Of a stretch of 64,000 nt of DNA, positions 1 to 9,333 are shown piece by piece. The DNA comes from an uncultured Alphaproteobacteria bacterium. Lineage in GTDB: Bacteria; Pseudomonadota; Alphaproteobacteria; HIMB59; GCA-002718135. The DNA lies in NCBI GenBank assembly GCA_902614395.1, contig CACMKW010000001.1, forward strand, positions 259,520-323,519. Direction: 5' to 3'. The notes beneath the pieces are model-generated. The model saw only the letters and a program-made list of their open reading frames with translations. It did not search any database and was not told the origin of the DNA. How positions within the stretch are numbered: position 1 is the first letter of the stretch; every line of letters starts with the position of its first letter. The position numbers and the translations under genes are program-made.

Positions 1-174
1 TCCTGCTGCAACTATTCCAGCAAAGCCACCAGCCTCAGGACCGCCAGCATAGAAATGCATTTTTACGTCTGAGCACCATTTGTCACCAAGATCTTGTCCA
101 GTTGGAGCAGCATATGCATGCATAGAAACTGGAAGAAGAAAAATTGTGATTAAAAATAATTTTATAATTTTCAT
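1..174 (-). CDS. Secreted protein, N-terminal part only (possible periplasmic binding protein)
   Basis: Only the first 58 codons lie in the window; the gene continues beyond base 1. The start at 174 has a strong ribosome binding site, GGAGG, a few bases upstream. Residues 1-22 form a typical Sec signal peptide (MKIIK, hydrophobic core, cleavage near AYA/A). The mature part begins APTGQDLGDKWCSD and then has a Gly/Ala-rich stretch. I do not recognise the family with certainty. Many genes with this look in AT-rich marine bacteria are solute-binding proteins, but that is a guess from the signal peptide alone. It lies 69 bases downstream of the aldehyde dehydrogenase, on the same strand. Confidence 0.6.
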   Translation of the reverse strand, partial: MKIIKLFLITIFLLPVSMHAYAAPTGQDLGDKWCSDVKMHFYAGGPEAGGFAGIVAAG

Positions 175-243
175 AATTCCTCCCATGAATTAATTTAAAT
201 ATTATAATAATGTTGTTAAACTAAAAATACCTGTGAATGTCAA

Positions 244-1692
244 CTAGTACAATCTTTTACTTATTCTTTTAGTTTGTCCGTGGCTGTAAATACCATCAAC
301 ACCACCGTCTCTCCCATAACCTGATCTTTTATATCCACCACCTGGAAGATTGGTACCATCTACAAACCAATCATTTTGCCAAATTATTCCTGCCTCTATC
401 CTATCTGCTGTCCATTTTGCTTTTTGATCATCAGCAGTAAACACACCAGAGGCTAATCCATATTTTGTTGAATTTGCAATATTTATAGCTTCTTCTTCAT
501 CTTCAAAATCAAAAATAGATGTAACTGGACCAAAGATTTCCTCCTGCGCAATTGTTGCTTCAACTTTAACATTATCAAAAATTGTTGGTTGATAAAAATT
601 ACCATCATCTCTATCAGCTTTATCTCCCCCTAATGTTAGGGTGGCACCAGATTGTATTCCTGATTTTACATAATTCGAAACTCTTTGCATTTGATCAGTT
701 GAAATAAGAGGTGTTACTTGTGTTCCATCTTCGTCACCAGCACCAACTTTTAATTTTTGAGTTTTAGCTACAAGCTTAGTCATATATTCATCTTTTATTT
801 TAGGATGAACAATCACCCTCGACATTGCTACACATATTTGTCCTGCATTAGGTTTAAAAATACCTTTAACAGTACTATCAACAGCTTTATCAATATCTGC
901 GTCAGGATAAATGATAGCTGCAGACTTCCCACCTAATTCAAAATGTGTGGGTATAATTCTATCAGCTGTTTCTTTTAAAATTTCTGATGCAACTTCTGGA
1001 GATCCAGTGAAAACGATATAGTCACAACCTGAATGTTGAACAAGCTTTCTTCCAGTGGTTTCACCATAACCATGAATAATATTAATAATTCCTTTAGGGA
1101 CACCAACCTCTTCAAATATTTGTCCATAAAAATTTGAAGAAATTGGACATAACTCAGGAGGTTTAATTACAATAGTATTGCCAACTATCCAGTTTTGCGC
1201 AACCATTCCTGAAAACAAAGAAACAGGATAATTCCATGGAACAATTTGTAGTGCTACTCCAAAAGGTTCTAAGACAACATAATTTAAAGTATCATTTCCT
1301 GATGGGATTAATTTATTTTCTATTTTGTCTGTTAGTCCAGCATAGAAGTCAAATGTATCTGCTGCCCCTTTAAATTCATCTACGCATTGTTTGATTGTTT
1401 TACCGTTTTCTTGACTTAAAAGTTTACCACCTTCATCTTTTCGTTCCCTTAATTTTTGGGCAATTGCTCTCATCATATTTGATTTATCTTTAGAGTCCAT
1501 ATCAACTAAAATTCTTTTATCGAAAGCTCTTTTAGCTGCTTGGAAGGCTAAATCTATTTCTTCATCCAGCGCTTCATCAATATTGCCTACAATTTTTTGA
1601 TTTGCTGGATTTAAAACAGGAATATTTTTTTTTGATATTGAATCAATAAATTTACCATCAATAAAATTTCTTAACTCCATATATATTATCAA
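244..1692 (-). CDS. NAD(P)-dependent aldehyde dehydrogenase
   Basis: Oxidises an aldehyde to the acid in the cytosol; the substrate is not readable, though betaine-aldehyde-type enzymes look similar. The 482 residues are full length for the ALDH superfamily. Catalytic parts are intact: Asn154 (PWNYP), Lys177 (IKPPE) in the cofactor site, FTGS at 228-231, general base Glu252 in FELGG, nucleophile Cys287 in NAGQICVA, and the C-terminal EEIFGPV. Met5 (base 1680) is an equally possible start, as neither start has a clear Shine-Dalgarno. It lies 33 bases downstream of the desaturase gene on the same strand, so the two are probably co-transcribed. Confidence 0.93.
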   Translation of the reverse strand: MIIYMELRNFIDGKFIDSISKKNIPVLNPANQKIVGNIDEALDEEIDLAFQAAKRAFDKRILVDMDSKDKSNMMRAIAQKLRERKDEGGKLLSQENGKTIKQCVDEFKGAADTFDFYAGLTDKIENKLIPSGNDTLNYVVLEPFGVALQIVPWNYPVSLFSGMVAQNWIVGNTIVIKPPELCPISSNFYGQIFEEVGVPKGIINIIHGYGETTGRKLVQHSGCDYIVFTGSPEVASEILKETADRIIPTHFELGGKSAAIIYPDADIDKAVDSTVKGIFKPNAGQICVAMSRVIVHPKIKDEYMTKLVAKTQKLKVGAGDEDGTQVTPLISTDQMQRVSNYVKSGIQSGATLTLGGDKADRDDGNFYQPTIFDNVKVEATIAQEEIFGPVTSIFDFEDEEEAINIANSTKYGLASGVFTADDQKAKWTADRIEAGIIWQNDWFVDGTNLPGGGYKRSGYGRDGGVDGIYSHGQTKRISKRLY

Positions 1693-1725
1693 TAAAACTA
1701 AAGTTCAGGAAGTGTCAAGTATAGT

Positions 1726-2739
1726 TTAATTATTTGGAACTTGTACGGGTATATAATAATCTGGATTTTTTGATTTTTTAATTACAGCTGGAATTATATC
1801 TTTATATGCAGAGTATAAAGTTTGTGGTTCTGGTAACTGATCTTTTATTATTTCATACAATTTTGGAAGATTGTAAGATGGGACCATTGGAAACATATGA
1901 TGCTCAATATGATATTCCATTTTCCAATATATAAAACTAAATACAGGGTTCAATCTTACAGACCTAGTAGATAGACGATGATCTTTTGTATTTTCTTGCA
2001 AACCCATATGTTGAGTGATGCCCCAAATACCATTGAAAGTTGCAAAAAATTTTGGAACTAAAAATAATAATATAGGAAGTAATGAGCTGAAGTAAATTGA
2101 AGAAGCAATTATTGATATCCAAAGAAAAACAAAAATTCTTGAACTATTAACACAATCTTGAATTTTATCTTGAGGTATACAATCTCTCATAACATCTGTT
2201 TTAATTCCAAAGGCATGTTTGATAATTTCTATATATAATGATTTGTGTATAGTAAAAAATCCAATTCCAGGAATAAAATTAATTAAAAAACTTAAAAGTG
2301 TGTGTTTAGAAAAAATACTACCATCAGCTTCGTAATCGTGAGGATCAACTGAGGCGGTATAACTATGATGTAGAGAATGACTCCATCTCCATCTAACAGG
2401 TTCAAAGTTATTCATAAAGCTCGCAATATGATAAAAGAAATCATTTAACTTTCGTGTTTTAAAAGCTGTTCTATGGCCACACTCATGCCAAATAGCATCT
2501 GCACCGCCCCAGAACATGCAGTACGCTAGATAGAATGGAATAAACCACCAAGTCTGCCAAAAGTAAGCTGATAGGATACCTAATCCTGAAAGGGACAAAG
2601 TAAATATTATAATATGTTTCCATCCCTCGTAATCAGTTCTTTTTGACAGATTTTTAAGAGTTTTTCGGTCAATATTTGCTCTGAACCATTCATTTGAAAT
2701 ATTATTGATACCTGTTTGTACTTTTTGTTCTTTAGTCAT
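1726..2739 (-). CDS. Membrane di-iron fatty acid desaturase family protein
   Basis: Integral membrane di-iron enzyme expected to introduce a double bond or hydroxyl into a lipid acyl chain. All three histidine boxes are present: HECGH at 85-89, HSLHH at 121-125 and HIEHH at 277-281. Hydrophobic pairs lie around 44-80 and 200-230, giving the usual fold. The 337 residues are normal for the family. Alkane or other lipid hydroxylases share the boxes, so the exact substrate is open. It is divergent from ugd and upstream of an aldehyde dehydrogenase, which could handle an aldehyde from the same lipid pathway (inference). Confidence 0.85.
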   Translation of the reverse strand: MTKEQKVQTGINNISNEWFRANIDRKTLKNLSKRTDYEGWKHIIIFTLSLSGLGILSAYFWQTWWFIPFYLAYCMFWGGADAIWHECGHRTAFKTRKLNDFFYHIASFMNNFEPVRWRWSHSLHHSYTASVDPHDYEADGSIFSKHTLLSFLINFIPGIGFFTIHKSLYIEIIKHAFGIKTDVMRDCIPQDKIQDCVNSSRIFVFLWISIIASSIYFSSLLPILLFLVPKFFATFNGIWGITQHMGLQENTKDHRLSTRSVRLNPVFSFIYWKMEYHIEHHMFPMVPSYNLPKLYEIIKDQLPEPQTLYSAYKDIIPAVIKKSKNPDYYIPVQVPNN

Positions 2740-2856
2740 ATTTTTCTTTATAATTAATAAAAAATTAATATTTTTCCAGTAATTTTCTTAATATTATTTT
2801 ATAACAAACAAACAATATTTAGTTTAATTAGCAAAATAATAGAAAAATCTTAAAAA

Positions 2857-4152
2857 ATGAATCTTACTATAGTTGGTACCGGTTATGTTGGGTTGGTAAC
2901 AGGAGCATGCTTTGCCGAATTTGGTTATTCTGTAACATGTGTAGACAAAGATATTAAACGCCTTGAAATGCTTAAATCAGGAAAGTGCCCATTTTTTGAA
3001 CCAGGTATGGACGAACTTTTAGACAAGCATATAAATAAAACAAAATTAATATCTTTTGAATCAAATATTAAAAATAACTTAGATAATACAGATATAATTT
3101 TTATTACTGTAGGAACTCCAACAAGAAGATTAGAGGATGAGGCTGATTTAAGTTTTGTTTGGCAAGTTGCTGAAGAAATATCTGATAACATAAAAAAATA
3201 TTGTTTAGTTGTTACTAAGTCTACTGTTCCAGTTGGTACTACTAAGGAGGTTAAAAAAATTATTTCAAATAAAATAGATCAAAAACTTTTTGATGTCGTA
3301 TCCAATCCAGAATTTCTTCGAGAGGGATCTGCAATTGATGATTTCATTAGGCCAGATAGAGTTGTGATAGGAACAGATAATCAAAATTCTGAAAATATAA
3401 TGAGAGAACTTTATAGACCATTATTTCTGAAAGAAACTCCAATTGTAGCTACATCAATAGAAACTTCTGAAATAATCAAATATGCATCCAATAGTTTTCT
3501 TGCAACAAAAATTGCCTTTATAAATGAAGTTGCTGACTTATGTGAAGTAGTGGGAGCTGATGTTCAGCAAGTAGCACGTGGAATGGGTATAGATAAAAGA
3601 ATTGGATCTAAATTTTTAAATGCAGGACCTGGATTTGGCGGTTCATGTTTTCCAAAGGATGTAAAAGCTTTTGCTTCAACCGCTAAAAAGAAAAACATTG
3701 ATCTATCAATAGTTAATGCCGTGAATAAATCAAATCAAGATCGTATAAATAAAATTTCAAATAAAATTATTTCAAAAATAAAAAATAATTCTACTGTTAC
3801 TTTTCTTGGTTTAAGCTTTAAACCTAATACTGATGACGTAAGAGATTCTACATCGATGAAAATTGCATCAACAATTTTTGAAAAAGGAATTAAAGTTCAA
3901 TGTTATGACCCTGAAGCAATGGATAACGCTAAAAAAGAGAATTCTAATCTTATCTTATTTAAGTCTGCATACGAAGCTTGCGAAGGGTCGTCTGCAATAA
4001 TTATTGGAACAGAATGGAATGAATTCAGAGCATTAAATTTTGAAAAAATATCCAAATTATTAAAAGAAAAAATTATTTTTGATTTAAGAAATATTTATAT
4101 TCCAGAAAATTTAAAAGAAATGGGATATGAATACTATGGAACAGGAAAATAA
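2857..4152 (+). CDS. ugd: UDP-glucose 6-dehydrogenase
   Basis: Makes UDP-glucuronate from UDP-glucose with two NAD, in the cytosol, for surface polysaccharide or glycolipid synthesis. The N-terminal Rossmann domain opens with GTGYVG (7-12). Other family landmarks are Lys208 and Asn212 in IKYASNSF and the catalytic Cys264 in GFGGSCFPKD. A C-terminal UDP-binding domain ends with GTEWNEF. At 431 residues it is family length. The stop overlaps the start of the phosphohexomutase, so the two form an envelope-sugar operon. Confidence 0.95.
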   Translation: MNLTIVGTGYVGLVTGACFAEFGYSVTCVDKDIKRLEMLKSGKCPFFEPGMDELLDKHINKTKLISFESNIKNNLDNTDIIFITVGTPTRRLEDEADLSFVWQVAEEISDNIKKYCLVVTKSTVPVGTTKEVKKIISNKIDQKLFDVVSNPEFLREGSAIDDFIRPDRVVIGTDNQNSENIMRELYRPLFLKETPIVATSIETSEIIKYASNSFLATKIAFINEVADLCEVVGADVQQVARGMGIDKRIGSKFLNAGPGFGGSCFPKDVKAFASTAKKKNIDLSIVNAVNKSNQDRINKISNKIISKIKNNSTVTFLGLSFKPNTDDVRDSTSMKIASTIFEKGIKVQCYDPEAMDNAKKENSNLILFKSAYEACEGSSAIIIGTEWNEFRALNFEKISKLLKEKIIFDLRNIYIPENLKEMGYEYYGTGK

Positions 4153-5542
4153 ATTGGAAATTGAGAATTTCGATAAAGAAGTTTTAAGAGAGTATGATAT
4201 CCGAGGTGTGGTTGGTAACAATATCAATCAAAACACCGCTTATACTATTGGAAGAACATTTGCCTACACAGTAATTAATAGATTAAAATCTAACATAATT
4301 GCTTCAGGTTACGATGGAAGATTAACTTCACCAGATTTACATAAAGCACTATGTGAAGGTTTAAAAGATTCTGGTGCTAAGGTAATTAATATTGGAATGG
4401 GGCCTACACCAATGACTTACTTTGCTCATTACCATCTTAATGCAGATGCAGCTATAATGGTGACAGGCTCTCATAATCCTTCAGAATACAATGGATTTAA
4501 AATGGTTTTAAATAAGCATTCTTTTTATTCTGAAGACATTCAAAGCCTTCAAAAATTAATTGATCAAAATGATTTAAAATTTATCGAAGGTGAAATTACT
4601 AATGAAGATATAAAAATTGATTATACTAAAAGATTATTACAAAATATTAATCTCAATAAAAAAATAAAAATTGCTTGGGATATTGGTAATGGAGCAATGG
4701 GAACTGTCATTAAGGAAGTTACAAACAATTTAAATAATTCTGAAAATATATTAATTAATGATGAAGTTGATGGAAATTTCCCTAATCATCACCCAGATCC
4801 AACTGTTCCAAAAAATATGGAGCAATTAATAAAGTCAGTCAAAGATAACAGTTGTGACATAGGTCTAGCTTTTGATGGAGATGGAGATCGTTTAGGTGTT
4901 GTAGACAACTTAGGAAATTTAGTTTGGGCAGATCAGTACATGTTACTACTATGTAAAGAAATTGCTAACTTATACGATAACCCAAAAATAATTATGGATG
5001 TTAAATGTAGTAAAGTTTTTTTTGATGAAGCAAAAAAACTTAATTGCGATCCTATTATGTCGAAAACGGGACATTCTCCAATAAAAGAAAAAATGAAAGA
5101 ATTAAAATCGCCTTTATCAGGAGAAATGAGTGGTCATGTATGTTATGCAGATGATTTTTATGGTTACGATGATGCAATGTATGTTGCGTTACGCCTATTG
5201 CGAATATTATGTAATCAAGAAAAATCCTTGAATGAGTTAATTAATATATACCCAAAAACTTATTCAACTCCTGAAACAAGGTTTGATGTAGATGAAACAA
5301 AAAAATTTTTAATAATTGAAGAAATAAAACAAAGAATAAAAAATACAGAAGGTAAAATAATAGATATTGACGGTATAAGAGTTGAAAATGATGATGGATG
5401 GTTTCTAATGAGAGCTAGTAATACCCAAAACCAACTAACTTGTAGAGCAGAGTCTACTTCTCAAGAAGGTCTTAAGTCTTTAATAGCAATTATCGAAAAT
5501 CAGTTATCTCTAAGCGGTGTAAATTATAAATTTACAATCTAA
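4127..5542 (+). CDS. Phosphomannomutase/phosphoglucomutase
   Basis: Interconverts hexose 1- and 6-phosphates, feeding nucleotide-sugar synthesis. Four-domain alpha-D-phosphohexomutase: phosphoserine Ser115 in TGSHNP, metal loop DGDGD at 250-254, sugar-binding GEMSGH at 332-337, and a phosphate-binding RASNT near 435. The sequence resembles the AlgC/ManB group that acts on both mannose and glucose. The start may be 4127 or 4136 (MEQENK); both overlap the end of ugd, implying translational coupling. The 3' end overlaps the convergent carboxypeptidase by 11 bases. Confidence 0.92.
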   Translation: MNTMEQENKLEIENFDKEVLREYDIRGVVGNNINQNTAYTIGRTFAYTVINRLKSNIIASGYDGRLTSPDLHKALCEGLKDSGAKVINIGMGPTPMTYFAHYHLNADAAIMVTGSHNPSEYNGFKMVLNKHSFYSEDIQSLQKLIDQNDLKFIEGEITNEDIKIDYTKRLLQNINLNKKIKIAWDIGNGAMGTVIKEVTNNLNNSENILINDEVDGNFPNHHPDPTVPKNMEQLIKSVKDNSCDIGLAFDGDGDRLGVVDNLGNLVWADQYMLLLCKEIANLYDNPKIIMDVKCSKVFFDEAKKLNCDPIMSKTGHSPIKEKMKELKSPLSGEMSGHVCYADDFYGYDDAMYVALRLLRILCNQEKSLNELINIYPKTYSTPETRFDVDETKKFLIIEEIKQRIKNTEGKIIDIDGIRVENDDGWFLMRASNTQNQLTCRAESTSQEGLKSLIAIIENQLSLSGVNYKFTI

Positions 5543-6644
5543 CAAAACAATCACGATTATATTTTTTCAATCTTTTACAAGCTGTATACGCTTCTTTTTT
5601 AGAAAAATTTTCAAATCTAGATTCATAAAGTTGTTTACCGCTAACTTTTATCAGCACAATATTTGAAATTTTATCTTTAGTAGAAACTGGATATTTACTT
5701 TTAATTAATTTGATTTGTTTTTCTGCATTATTTCTATACTTAAATGTTCCAACCACAATGGAATAAGCATTTTTTTTCTTTTCAATTTTTTGCTTTGCAG
5801 TCTCTTCTTTTTTAACTATTTTTTTATTACTACTTTTTGTCTTAATATTTAATTCAGCAAATTCTTTATCCATTATTATTTTTAAAGATTTGTTCCGTTG
5901 GCTTCCTGTATCACCTCCAAAAATAATTCCTATTAATCTCTTATCATCTCTGACAGCTGAAAAAGCTAACTGAAAACCAGATGCTTTTATATATCCAGTT
6001 TTAATTCCATCAGCACCATCGTAGCTTAACATTAATTTATTATGCGTTTTGTAAGTCTTACCCTGATACGTAAATTTTGTATTACTAAACAATTTATACT
6101 CTTCTGGAAAATTTGAAATTAGTGCATGTGAAAGTTTTGCTATATCTCTTGCAGTTGTTAATTGCGCTCTATTAGGAAGACCGGATGCATTTTTGAATGT
6201 TGTACTTTTCATACCTAGATTTTTTGCATATTGAGTCATAAGTTTCGCAAATTCTTTTTCAGTTCCTGCTATATTTTCTGCTACTACAGTAGCTACATCA
6301 TTTGCAGATTTAATAATAAGTGCATTTACAGCGTCTCTAACTTTGATACTTGAACCTTCCTCTAAATATAACTTACTCGGCGATCTTGATGCAGCAACAC
6401 TTGATACATTTAATTGACTATCGAAGCTAAGTTTTCCTTTTTTTATATAATCAAATACAATGTATAGAGTCATTATTTTTGTTAGCGATGCTGGGTAATT
6501 TCTTGTATCAGCATTGACTTCAAATAATACTTCTTCAGTATCAAAATCTATTACTATTGCTGCTTTTTTAGCAAATAGATTTGATGAAAAACTTAATATT
6601 AAAAAACTATTTAAAATTATGACTAATAGTAAATTTTTTTTCAT
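5532..6644 (-). CDS. D-alanyl-D-alanine carboxypeptidase (peptidase S11) with SPOR domain
   Basis: Periplasmic low-molecular-weight penicillin-binding protein that trims the terminal D-Ala from peptidoglycan stem peptides. Signal peptide at 1-25, then the serine-enzyme triad: S53-L-T-K56, S113-A-N115 and K215-T-G217. After a Lys-rich linker (about 250-290), the last 75 residues (AYSIVVGTF onward) look like a SPOR domain, which binds denuded glycan at the septum. A DacA/C-type enzyme with a SPOR tail is common in Alphaproteobacteria. It is divergent from clpS. Confidence 0.9.
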   Translation of the reverse strand: MKKNLLLVIILNSFLILSFSSNLFAKKAAIVIDFDTEEVLFEVNADTRNYPASLTKIMTLYIVFDYIKKGKLSFDSQLNVSSVAASRSPSKLYLEEGSSIKVRDAVNALIIKSANDVATVVAENIAGTEKEFAKLMTQYAKNLGMKSTTFKNASGLPNRAQLTTARDIAKLSHALISNFPEEYKLFSNTKFTYQGKTYKTHNKLMLSYDGADGIKTGYIKASGFQLAFSAVRDDKRLIGIIFGGDTGSQRNKSLKIIMDKEFAELNIKTKSSNKKIVKKEETAKQKIEKKKNAYSIVVGTFKYRNNAEKQIKLIKSKYPVSTKDKISNIVLIKVSGKQLYESRFENFSKKEAYTACKRLKKYNRDCFVRL

Positions 6645-6727
6645 TTTTCAGTGATTAACATATGATTTTCGATGCTTTCAAACATAAAAATACTTTAAAA
6701 TATTTCAAAACATATTATTTAATAAAT

Positions 6728-7060
6728 ATGGCAAATGAAGATCAAAATAACAATAATAAAGAGGATTTTCAAAGAGGCTTATTATTAGACACTAAACCAA
6801 AAACAAAAAAACCATCTATGTATAATGTCTTATTATTAAATGATGATTATACCCCAATGGAATTTGTTGTTATGGTTTTAGAAAAAATATTTAATAAAAA
6901 ACAAGAAGAAGCAACACAAATAATGTTACATGTCCACAAAAACGGTATAGGAGTATGTGGAACATTTACTTATGAGGTAGCTGAGTCTAAATGTAAATCA
7001 GTAATGGACATGGCAAAAAAAAATGAACATCCGTTACAATGCACAATGGAAAAAAGTTAA
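6728..7060 (+). CDS. clpS: ATP-dependent Clp protease adaptor ClpS
   Basis: N-end-rule adaptor that delivers substrates to ClpA-ClpP. The open frame extends to 6662, but the family length (about 106 residues) and the typical disordered acidic leader favour the ATG at 6728 (MANEDQ), giving 110 residues. Family motifs are [17 protein letters not shown], then the helix with HVHKNG and the end of the core at AMEKS-like CTMEKS. The stop overlaps the clpA start in a TAATG, so translation is coupled. Confidence 0.93.
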   Translation: MANEDQNNNNKEDFQRGLLLDTKPKTKKPSMYNVLLLNDDYTPMEFVVMVLEKIFNKKQEEATQIMLHVHKNGIGVCGTFTYEVAESKCKSVMDMAKKNEHPLQCTMEKS

Positions 7061-9333
7061 TGCTGTCACAAAACTTAGAAAAAACATTAAGAGAAGCTTA
7101 TCAACTAGCTACAAACTATAAACATGAGTATGTAACTTTAGAGCATTTATTATATTCTCTTTTAGAAGATCAAGATGCAATAAGTGTTCTTAAAGCGTGT
7201 GCAGTTGATATTTCACATCTGAAAGAAAGTGTTGAAAAATTTATTATTAATGATTTAGAAAATCTAAAAGAGAATTTTACAGGAGAGCCAAAATTAACTA
7301 ATGGCTTTCAAAGAGTTTTACAAAGAGCTGCAATACACGTTCAATCAAGTGGAAGAGAGAGTGTTACTGGAGCTAACATGATTGTAGCTTTATTTTCTGA
7401 GAAAGAAAGCCATGCAGTATATTTTCTTCATCAACAAAACATGAGTAGATTAGATGCTGTCCAGTATATTTCACATGGAATTTCTAAAACTAATGAAAGT
7501 TTTGAAAATGAAGAATTTGTAGATAGTCAAACAAATGATAATAATGAAAAACAAAAACCTAAAAGTGCTTTAGGTCAATTTTGTATTAATCTTAATGAAA
7601 AATCAAAAGACGGTAAAATTGACAAGCTCATTGGAAGAAGCAAAGAACTAGATAGAACAATTCAAATTCTATGTAGAAGACAAAAAAATAATCCTTTATT
7701 CGTTGGAGACCCAGGTGTTGGAAAAACAGCAATTGCTGAAGGTTTGGCAAAAAGAATTACAGAAAAAAAAGTCCCTAAAATTATGGAGGATGCTGTAATT
7801 TATTCTTTAGATATGGGCGCATTACTTGCAGGCACAAGATACAGAGGTGATTTTGAAGAAAGATTAAAAGCAGTTCTTAAAGAATTACAAAAGAAAGACA
7901 AAGCGGTTCTATTTATAGATGAAATCCATACGGTTATTGGTGCAGGTGCAACGAGTGGTGGTTCAATGGATGCAAGTAATTTATTAAAACCATCCTTAGG
8001 AAATGGTACACTTAAATGTATTGGATCAACAACTTATAAGGAATTTAAAAATTATTTCGAAAAAGATAGAGCTTTAGTAAGAAGGTTCCAAAAAATTGAC
8101 GTTAAGGAGCCATCAAAAGATGAGACTGTTAAAATTCTTGAAGGTTTAAAAACTTACTATGAAGAACACCATAATATTAAATATTCACCGGAAGCAATAA
8201 TTAGCGCAGTTGAGTTATCGAATAAATATATAGGTGATAGAAAGCTTCCAGATAAAGCTATTGATGTTATTGATGAAGCAGGAGCATCTCAATATTTATT
8301 GCCAGAAGAAAAGAGAAAAAAAATAATTCTTTCTAAAGATATTGAAGGAGTAGTTGCTTTAATGGCAAGAATCCCAACAAAATCTGTTAATCAAAGTGAT
8401 AAGAATAGTTTAAAAAATTTAGAGAGAGATTTGAAAAATTTTGTCTTTGGTCAAGACAAAGCTATCGAAGAATTATCATCTTCCATTAAGTTGGCAAGAG
8501 CAGGACTAAGAGAAGATGGAAAGCCAATCGGCTCATATTTATTTTCTGGGCCTACTGGGGTAGGGAAGACTGAGGTAGCTAAACAGTTAAGCAATACTCT
8601 TGGCATCAAACTTCTTAGATTTGATATGTCAGAATATATGGAGCGCCACACCGTGAGTAGATTGATTGGAGCTCCTCCTGGTTACGTAGGTTTCGATCAA
8701 GGTGGACTATTAACTGACGGGGTTGATCAAAACCCTCATTGTGTTTTGTTATTGGATGAAATTGAAAAAGCTCACTTTGATTTATTCAATATTCTTTTAC
8801 AAGTAATGGACTATGGAAAACTTACTGATCATAATGGTAAGACCATAGATTTCAGAAATGTTATATTAATTATGACCACGAATGCTGGTGCAATCGATGT
8901 TTCTAAAAACAAAATTGGATTTAATGCTAAAAGATCCAATGATGATAGTAGTGATGCTATTAACAGAATTTTTTCACCAGAATTTAGAAATCGTATCGAC
9001 TCAATTATCCATTTTAATCATTTATCCAAAAACATTGTTCTATCGATAGTAGATAAATTTATTATAGAGATTGAAGCACAACTCGAAGATAAAGGAGTTT
9101 CATTATCAATTAATAAAGAAGCAAAGGAATTTTTAGCTGAAGAGGGTTATGATGAAGTATACGGTGCTAGAGAATTAGGTAGAGTAATACAAGAAAAAGT
9201 TAAAAAACCGATGGCTGAAGAACTTATCTTTGGTAAACTTGCTAAAGGTGGGCATGTTGAAATTACATGTAAAGATAAAAAAATTAACTTTGAATTCTCA
9301 AATAAGCAAGAAGTAAAAAAAGAATTAGCCTAA
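7060..9333 (+). CDS. clpA: ATP-dependent Clp protease ATP-binding subunit ClpA
   Basis: Hexameric AAA+ unfoldase that feeds ClpP. The start at 7060 ([10 protein letters not shown]) matches the family N-terminus better than the longer frame at 7039; it gives 757 residues. Clp_N double repeat at about 1-140, then AAA domain 1 with Walker A GDPGVGKT (216-223) and Walker B LFIDEIH. AAA domain 2 has Walker A GPTGVGKT (497-504) and Walker B LLLDEIEK. There is no ClpB-type middle coiled coil. The ClpP partner is encoded at 50669. The 3' end overlaps the convergent acyltransferase gene by 4 bases. Confidence 0.96.
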   Translation: MLSQNLEKTLREAYQLATNYKHEYVTLEHLLYSLLEDQDAISVLKACAVDISHLKESVEKFIINDLENLKENFTGEPKLTNGFQRVLQRAAIHVQSSGRESVTGANMIVALFSEKESHAVYFLHQQNMSRLDAVQYISHGISKTNESFENEEFVDSQTNDNNEKQKPKSALGQFCINLNEKSKDGKIDKLIGRSKELDRTIQILCRRQKNNPLFVGDPGVGKTAIAEGLAKRITEKKVPKIMEDAVIYSLDMGALLAGTRYRGDFEERLKAVLKELQKKDKAVLFIDEIHTVIGAGATSGGSMDASNLLKPSLGNGTLKCIGSTTYKEFKNYFEKDRALVRRFQKIDVKEPSKDETVKILEGLKTYYEEHHNIKYSPEAIISAVELSNKYIGDRKLPDKAIDVIDEAGASQYLLPEEKRKKIILSKDIEGVVALMARIPTKSVNQSDKNSLKNLERDLKNFVFGQDKAIEELSSSIKLARAGLREDGKPIGSYLFSGPTGVGKTEVAKQLSNTLGIKLLRFDMSEYMERHTVSRLIGAPPGYVGFDQGGLLTDGVDQNPHCVLLLDEIEKAHFDLFNILLQVMDYGKLTDHNGKTIDFRNVILIMTTNAGAIDVSKNKIGFNAKRSNDDSSDAINRIFSPEFRNRIDSIIHFNHLSKNIVLSIVDKFIIEIEAQLEDKGVSLSINKEAKEFLAEEGYDEVYGARELGRVIQEKVKKPMAEELIFGKLAKGGHVEITCKDKKINFEFSNKQEVKKELA

